Below, one piece after another: positions 58,631 to 64,000 of a stretch of 64,000 bases of DNA (the stretch's first letter is position 1; every line of letters begins with the position of its first letter). The stretch lies in contig CM074760.1 of NCBI GenBank assembly GCA_037355855.1, positions 7,122,501-7,186,500 of the forward strand, in the 5' to 3' direction. Under the pieces are notes generated by a model. It had not been told where the DNA came from. It ran no database searches and saw only the letters and a list, made by a program, of their open reading frames with translations. The stretch comes from Pseudo-nitzschia pungens (lineage: Eukaryota > Bacillariophyta > Bacillariophyceae > Bacillariales > Bacillariaceae). The position numbers were made by a program, and so were the translations under genes.

Positions 58631-60682
58631 ATGGCATTCAGCTTTGGTGCGACGAAATCACCAGCTCCGGCACCGGCCTTTGGAGCTGCTCCTGCTCCCG
58701 CCTCTGGTGGGTTGTTTGGATCTACTCCCGCTCCTGCTCCAGGGGGACTTTTTGGATCCGCTCCTGCACCCGCTCCCGCAACCGGCGGCCTTTTTGGATC
58801 CACTCCTGCACCCGCTCCTTCATCTGGTGGGTTGTTTGGATCTACCCCAGCGCCTGCCCCCGCAACCGGCGGTCTCTTCGGGTCTACTCCGGCTCCCGCT
58901 CCTGGTGGCCTCTTCGGATCCACTCCGGCTCCCGCTCCTGGTGGTCTTTTCGGATCCACTCCGGCTCCCGCTCCTGGTGGTCTTTTCGGATCCACCCCTG
59001 CCCCTGCATCGGGTGGTCTTTTCGGATCCACCCCTGCTCCTGCATCAGGTGGTCTTTTCGGATCTGCCCCTGCTCCTGCATCTGGTGGTCTTTTCGGATC
59101 TACTCCCGCACCCGCATTTGGAGCTCCGGCACCTGCATCCGGCGGTCTTTTCGGATCTACTCCCACTCCGGCACCCTCGGCTTTCGGGCAACCACCTGCG
59201 GCTCCCGCTGCGAACCTCGCCGGATACATGCCGTACTCATCGCTCCCACAGGATCAAAAAAACAATATTGATACTGTGTACCAAGCCATTATGAATCACA
59301 AACGGACCATCTTGGCTGTTTCCACTATGTCTCCAAAGCTTTTAGATACAACGACTCAGCAAGCCGATGCCGCAGCAGGAGGGCAAGAAGTTCCGTTGCC
59401 GGTCACTGTAAAAAGACTGAATGGTAATGTCCTCCAACTGGAGCAGCAACTCAAGAGCCTGAGGGGTAGCATGACGCAGACCAGAAAGATGTACGAAACT
59501 ACTACCACCCAGGCCATTCGCGATGCGAAATGGCCCACCGAATTTGTTTCAATGAGAGTTGGGGTTACTCTCAATGGCAACAACAACAAAAAAAGCAGCA
59601 ACGAGCAAAGCACTCAGGCGTCGGCACCGTCTACGAACGAACAAAAAAAGAAAGCCGAAGAGTTCAATCGCCATCTCAAGGAGCTTTTGGATCGCGAGAT
59701 GACCCATACAGACCAAATTTACCGGATGCCGTCCCCCTATCTATGGCAGTGTGTCGAAGAAATGGAGGAGCGCTCTCGATTGTTGCAAAATCAGCTGCAA
59801 TCGCTCAAGCAAACCCTTGAGATATCGAATCAAGTGGCAACCGAAGAATTCGATGTTGTCAGAGTCATTCAGTTGCAAGAACAGACAATCTGGAAAGTAG
59901 CAGCAGATCTCACACAGGTTCACAACAAAGTCGACGAGCTTCGACAACTCTACAATCTGCATGAAAAGGGAATCAATGTATTAGAAGAAGCTCGCCAAGA
60001 AGAAATCAAATATCAGCAACAAATGGAACAGCAAATGAGAATGCTCATGGTCAAGACGCTTCCTGCTGCACCTCCCGCTGCGAGTGGACCGGCGCCGGCG
60101 GGTGGGGGTCTATTTGGCAGCAGTACACCAACGGCATCGACTGGTGGCGGCTTGTTTGGAAAGGCCCCCGCTAGTGGCGGACTTTTTGGATCTGCTCCGG
60201 CTCCCTCAACGGGTGGATTGTTTGGTTCTGCGCCTGCTCCCGCAAGCGGTGGTCTTTTCGGATCTACTCCGGCTGCAGCACCGGCCTTTGGATCTGCTCC
60301 GGCTCCGGCCTCGGGTGGGTTGTTTGGATCTTCAACGCCAGCACCCGCTCCTGCAACGGGTGGTCTCTTCGGATCTTCGACCCCGGCGCCCGCACCCGCA
60401 ACGGGTGGACTGTTTGGATCTTCGACTGCAGCGCCCGCTCCCGCAACGGGTGGTCTCTTTGGATCGACCCCTGCTCCGGCACCCGCATTTGGCGCGCCTG
60501 CACCCGCTGCACCGGCCTTTGGGGCAGCCCCTGCTCCTGCAGCTGGGGGACTTTTTGGAGCGCCTGCACCCGCTGCTCCTTCATTCGGGGCTCCCGCTCC
60601 GGCAACCGGGGGACTTTTTGGCGCTTCATCGACACCCAAATCTAAGTCGAGATCACGCGGTGGCTCTTCGCGCCGGAGATAG
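58631..60682 (+). CDS. NUP58: FG-repeat nucleoporin Nup58
   Basis: Single exon, 683 residues, ATG at 58631. FG blocks flank a structured core: ~residues 1-195 and 480-670 consist of GGLFGS units alternating with Pro-Ala-rich linkers (about a dozen per block). The core (~200-470) begins YSSLPQDQKNNIDTVYQAIM and continues with long coiled coils (LEQQLKSLRGSMTQTRK, RHLKELLDREMTHTDQIY, MEERSRLLQNQLQSLKQTL). This matches the Nup58/45 subunit of the central Nup62 complex, which lines the pore and binds transport receptors. It ends in a basic SRSRGGSSRRR tail. Nup62 is the main alternative, but placement of FG on both sides favours Nup58. The FG blocks show strong codon-level tandem similarity. Confidence 0.88.
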   Translation: MAFSFGATKSPAPAPAFGAAPAPASGGLFGSTPAPAPGGLFGSAPAPAPATGGLFGSTPAPAPSSGGLFGSTPAPAPATGGLFGSTPAPAPGGLFGSTPAPAPGGLFGSTPAPAPGGLFGSTPAPASGGLFGSTPAPASGGLFGSAPAPASGGLFGSTPAPAFGAPAPASGGLFGSTPTPAPSAFGQPPAAPAANLAGYMPYSSLPQDQKNNIDTVYQAIMNHKRTILAVSTMSPKLLDTTTQQADAAAGGQEVPLPVTVKRLNGNVLQLEQQLKSLRGSMTQTRKMYETTTTQAIRDAKWPTEFVSMRVGVTLNGNNNKKSSNEQSTQASAPSTNEQKKKAEEFNRHLKELLDREMTHTDQIYRMPSPYLWQCVEEMEERSRLLQNQLQSLKQTLEISNQVATEEFDVVRVIQLQEQTIWKVAADLTQVHNKVDELRQLYNLHEKGINVLEEARQEEIKYQQQMEQQMRMLMVKTLPAAPPAASGPAPAGGGLFGSSTPTASTGGGLFGKAPASGGLFGSAPAPSTGGLFGSAPAPASGGLFGSTPAAAPAFGSAPAPASGGLFGSSTPAPAPATGGLFGSSTPAPAPATGGLFGSSTAAPAPATGGLFGSTPAPAPAFGAPAPAAPAFGAAPAPAAGGLFGAPAPAAPSFGAPAPATGGLFGASSTPKSKSRSRGGSSRRR

Positions 60683-63590
60683 AAGTGTACGGAATGGACT
60701 GGACGTGATCGCAACGATATCAACCAAAATCGACGAGAGATTTATTCGAACATTTGCTACACGGGAAATCATGTTTGTTCGTCGGAACAGAAGAACTTCC
60801 TAGTCATGCAAAGATGTTGCAAGCTATTGAATCGCTTGTACATCACGATAGCCGGTTTTCAGTCATACATTATTCACGAATACTAACTTCTGATCGTTGC
60901 AGAAACGATCTGGAAGTAATGCTTTCTTCTGTCTTCGTCAATTGAAACAACACTTTCTTTACAATTCACATTATTTGTATGAATTATGTGCGTAGGCGTC
61001 GCTGGTCATTGTCGGTTCAAAACTCAAAGTTTTCACGAGGTTTCTGCCATGTTCGACCTTTCTGGAAAAATAATTCTTGATCGAGCCGTCGTTTCTCTCG
61101 TTAAATTACTATTCGTCGGTTCCTTTTCTAACTTGATAAGATGTGGAAAGCACCGTGTCGTTTCGTCCATTTCAAAGGTTCCTCTTCATACCATGGATGC
61201 CCACGAATTCCTTCGTTTTGGAACTTTCTTGTCCTCTTTCCTTTCCTCTTTTCTTTTCAGCAATTTATATTTCCTCTCTTCGTTCCATTCCTTTAAACGA
61301 TCTCGTATTGTCATGTTTTTGTGGTATTCATAATCGTTATCGTCGAGGACGTATTCCCACAGTGGTATGCACAAACAAAGAGTTTCGAGTTGATCCGCAC
61401 AGCTTTTCACACTTTCGGAATTGTTTCGCGACATCGTTGTTGAGGGATGGCCCTTTCGAAAGTTTGCTCCGGCAGAGGGAAGCACTTGGAGAGAGCACTA
61501 TTCCCGCGCCGGAATTTGCTGTAGACGTAATAATTGTCGAAAGAGATATTCTCAGCGGGAGGGTAGGATCAAGCGCAAAGCCCATTCATATGGAAATTGT
61601 CCCAAGTGTTACAAGAGCTCTACAACTTTGATGGTTGTTTCCTCGTAGATCGTTTATGATCCGGCGCACCGACTTTTTGGTCCTTTGAAAAAGAACATCT
61701 CTCTTTCTGTAAGCACTTTTGTGAGAGGAGTTGGAAGAGGCGTTGAGTCAACGATTGGAGGACACGAGGTCTAACTGAGGCCTTTAATATCTCCAATCAA
61801 TGGCCCTTGCAATGATGGTGCGCGAAGTATTTATGTGGCCGTTATGTTAAATCCAAAAAAGAAACATTCGTTGAACAACTCCCCAACATAACGTCGAAAG
61901 GTTTTGGTACGAAGTACAAGGTTTTGGCCCTCAGGATGACGAGAAGGGAACAAGATGTGAATCTGATATTCGCAAGGACCTACGGTAAGGTTTAACCTTA
62001 GTAGAAGTAAGTTACAAGAATTTCCCTCATCACGTCTCAATGATCGAGTGCAAAAAGACTCTCAATGCCATGATCAATTCTCTCACCTTCTTCATGACAA
62101 TAAATCTTTCCTTTAAATCATCGACGACTTAGTACCACTTCTGGAATCATAACTACTACTACTACCAGCAGTAGTACTAGTAGCTCAACAGTAATTGCCT
62201 GCTCCTTCCACAAGTGGAAAGCAAAGCAGCAGCAAACCCAGTCAATTGTATAAGAACATAGATAGTCAAGTTGTCTCATTAAGGTGATACTTCAAAGTGT
62301 AGTTACAACACTTAATATTGGCAATTCTATGTCATATGGTGCATGGTACAAGATGAACTGGAGGTCTTTATGATACTACCACCATTAGTAGTACTATTAC
62401 TACTAGTCCTTGTCCTCCTTTTGCTGGATGTGCTTATTGATCTGCAAATTCCAGCAAGTTTTTTCTGCTTATTGCTAATGCTTCTTTCTCACGGTTTGTC
62501 ACCTTTGCAAGTATTAGATGATAACGTTTTCAAGTTTTCTTATTTCATTTTGATAGTACCTCCTTGAATTGCCAAAACGTGGGAACTGATTACTGGTGTA
62601 CTGAATAAGTAGATGGGAGATAGTAGCTTCTTCAGCTACTGGATGTATTTCTTGCAATACTCCATGCCAACATCACCGTTAGCGATATGATTTTCGGAAT
62701 GGGAAAATACTCAACTGCATGTGTTGTTCTAGAGAAGAACTTTCTTCACATTTTTTCTTACAGGTATGTACTTCACTAGGTCTTACGTAAGTCCCAGGAA
62801 AACGAGGAGTTGCGCTTTGCAGCACACCGCACTTAGCAGTTTGCCCAGAACGGACGGTAAATCTTATTCAATACGAATACGTTGTTCCCTTTCCATCTTT
62901 CCAGAAAAAAATCATCACTTTAAAATTTTCCATCGCGCTCCAAGACGGCGAGGACTTTCTTCATTTATGGTGTCATGAGTGTCATACGTAGTCGCAACAT
63001 CTCACGTGATGCCGATACGAGTTTGCTATCCCATTCTATTTAGCGGCCTCCTTCATTTATGGATGTACTTGCTTCAAAAGATTGGATGCACAGGCGCTTA
63101 AGTACTGGTCGTACAAGTACAGAGTGCCGCTATGTAGTCCTAAATCCTAAACGTACTCGTGTTGGAATTTTCTTTTTACAAAAATTGGGACCCCCGAACG
63201 AGTGCCAAGTGTTTCTCACTTCATACCTTCATAAGCGCGTCAGTGAAAGTGCACAGGACTTTTACCGTACTCGTAACCTTACCGTAGTTCTCTTAAAATT
63301 TTGAATTATGGACAACAACATGGTCTCGTGACTTTTAATTAAGCGCTCTGTTTGACTCATCTCAAGAGTGAGACCATCGTGTGCGGCGGAGGAACTCCTG
63401 GATTTACTTTCCCAAGATCGAGATTCAAACCCTTATCGCAGGTTGATTCAGTAACCGCACGGGATCTAATCTTTCAGTTGATCACCGTCCCTTCGAGCTA
63501 AGATCTTACCTACCAGCATTGCTGAGGTTTCTAAAAAACGGAAGCAAGTTGATTCTCGAAACAGAGCTTGCGGTAACCCAATTTGGAAAC
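60683..63590. other. Long intergenic region, no gene recognised
   Basis: 2.9 kb of mostly AT-rich DNA between Nup58 and the GST gene, both on the + strand. It holds short TAC/GTA microsatellites (~62150-62185, ~62385-62405), GGTAAGGTTTAACCTTA near 61985, and a GTAA-CC-TTAC dyad at 63273-63282. ORFs are short and unlike known proteins. Confidence 0.55.
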
Positions 63591-64000
63591 ATGGCAGACA
63601 ATATGGCCATGGGGGAGGAGACGAGTAGAGGGGCAAAGCGAAAAGAGATGGACCAAATAAAGCACGACCAACCGATCCTCAAGCTCTATTACTTCGATAT
63701 AAAAGGGAAAGGGGAAAGCATTCGACTGATTTGCGCCTATTCTGGGCTGAAGTTAGAAGATTATCGCTTCAGTAACAGGGATGAATTTTTGGCCATGAAG
63801 GACAGCAGTCGGCTTCCATTTGGACAGGTTCCTATGCTAGAAATCGATGGAAAGCAAGTGATGATACAATCCAACGCCATAATGAGATACCTCGGAAAAT
63901 TATCAGGCCTCTACCCGATGACAGACCATGTTTTGGCGCAAAGGGTCGACGCTGCGATGGATCAAGCAAACGACGTGTTTACGGGCTCGACCGTTCTGAC
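63591..64000 (+). CDS. Glutathione S-transferase, 3' truncated by window edge
   Basis: ATG at 63591; the frame is open to the end of the window (136 codons). After a charged ~28-residue N-terminus comes a thioredoxin-fold GST domain: LKLYYFDIKGKGESIRLI with the catalytic-position Tyr, then LPFGQVPMLEIDG with the cis-Pro, and QSNAIMRYLGKLSGLYP, the glutathione-binding Ser-Asn-Ala-Ile-x-Arg-Tyr turn. The first helix of the C-terminal domain follows (VDAAMDQANDVF). This pattern fits sigma-like or mu/alpha-type soluble GSTs that conjugate glutathione or isomerise eicosanoid-like substrates. No targeting peptide, so probably cytosolic. Confidence 0.88.
   Translation, partial: MADNMAMGEETSRGAKRKEMDQIKHDQPILKLYYFDIKGKGESIRLICAYSGLKLEDYRFSNRDEFLAMKDSSRLPFGQVPMLEIDGKQVMIQSNAIMRYLGKLSGLYPMTDHVLAQRVDAAMDQANDVFTGSTVL

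Noticed and set aside
63380..63480. tRNA-like segment near GAGATTCAAACCC
   Set aside because: The T-loop resemblance is not backed by acceptor, D or anticodon stems.

Overview
The window is nuclear DNA from a stramenopile alga, almost certainly a diatom and probably a pennate one. Three things point this way. First, a gene at 21384-24495 fuses an AdoMet decarboxylase, an aminopropyltransferase and a SET domain, an architecture described for diatom long-chain polyamine synthesis. Second, several proteins carry signal-peptide-led, plastid-type presequences. Third, the genes have few, short GT-AG introns and GC-rich exons set in AT-richer intergenic DNA full of short palindromes. There are 19 convincing protein genes, the first and last cut by the window ends, plus one possible extra exon. 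I see no rRNA, tRNA or CRISPR array.

Layout. 0-9 kb: 3' end of an iron-type alcohol dehydrogenase relative (+), a long WD40 protein (+), and a UBA-like/thioredoxin/PUB/UBX protein (-) that could be a plastid-import (SELMA) factor. 9.6-18.3 kb: a secreted sulfatase (+), SPT5 (-) and STRAP/Unrip (-). 18.3-21.4 kb: repeat-rich intergenic DNA with a 563-bp fold-back element made of GTCCTCAA units. 21.4-28.7 kb: the polyamine fusion gene (+) and a coiled-coil protein (-). 30.6-35.6 kb: two inverted copies of one ~320-bp repeat bracket a membrane-anchored divergent protein kinase (+) with a 7-nt microexon and an ornithine-cyclodeaminase family gene (-). 36.9-44.4 kb: a small J-domain protein (-), a plastid-type dehydroquinase/shikimate dehydrogenase (+) and a WEE1-family kinase (-). 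46.9-53.3 kb: ribosomal protein eL31 (+) and an IQ-HECT ubiquitin ligase (-). 53.9-60.7 kb: a prolyl-4-hydroxylase-like dioxygenase (+), a fucosyltransferase-like type II membrane enzyme (-) and the nucleoporin Nup58 (+). From 63.6 kb: the 5' end of a glutathione S-transferase (+).

The genes are mostly housekeeping and not functionally clustered. Loose themes are transcription and RNA (SPT5, STRAP, eL31), ubiquitin/Cdc48-type adaptors (PUB-UBX protein, HECT ligase), and the secretory or cell-wall pathway (polyamine fusion, sulfatase, prolyl hydroxylase, fucosyltransferase). Genes often sit in tight convergent pairs (42-475 bp between stops), with larger AT-rich gaps where 5' ends face each other.

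Two signals run across the window. Five genes (WD40, PUB-UBX, coiled-coil, dehydroquinase/SDH, eL31) carry nine reading-frame breaks, all of the same polarity: one extra base each, no residues lost. Undercorrected insertion errors are the simplest reading, but the uniform polarity deserves a check. Separately, a dyad motif GTAA-(GG/CC)-TTAC recurs ten times, only in non-coding DNA.
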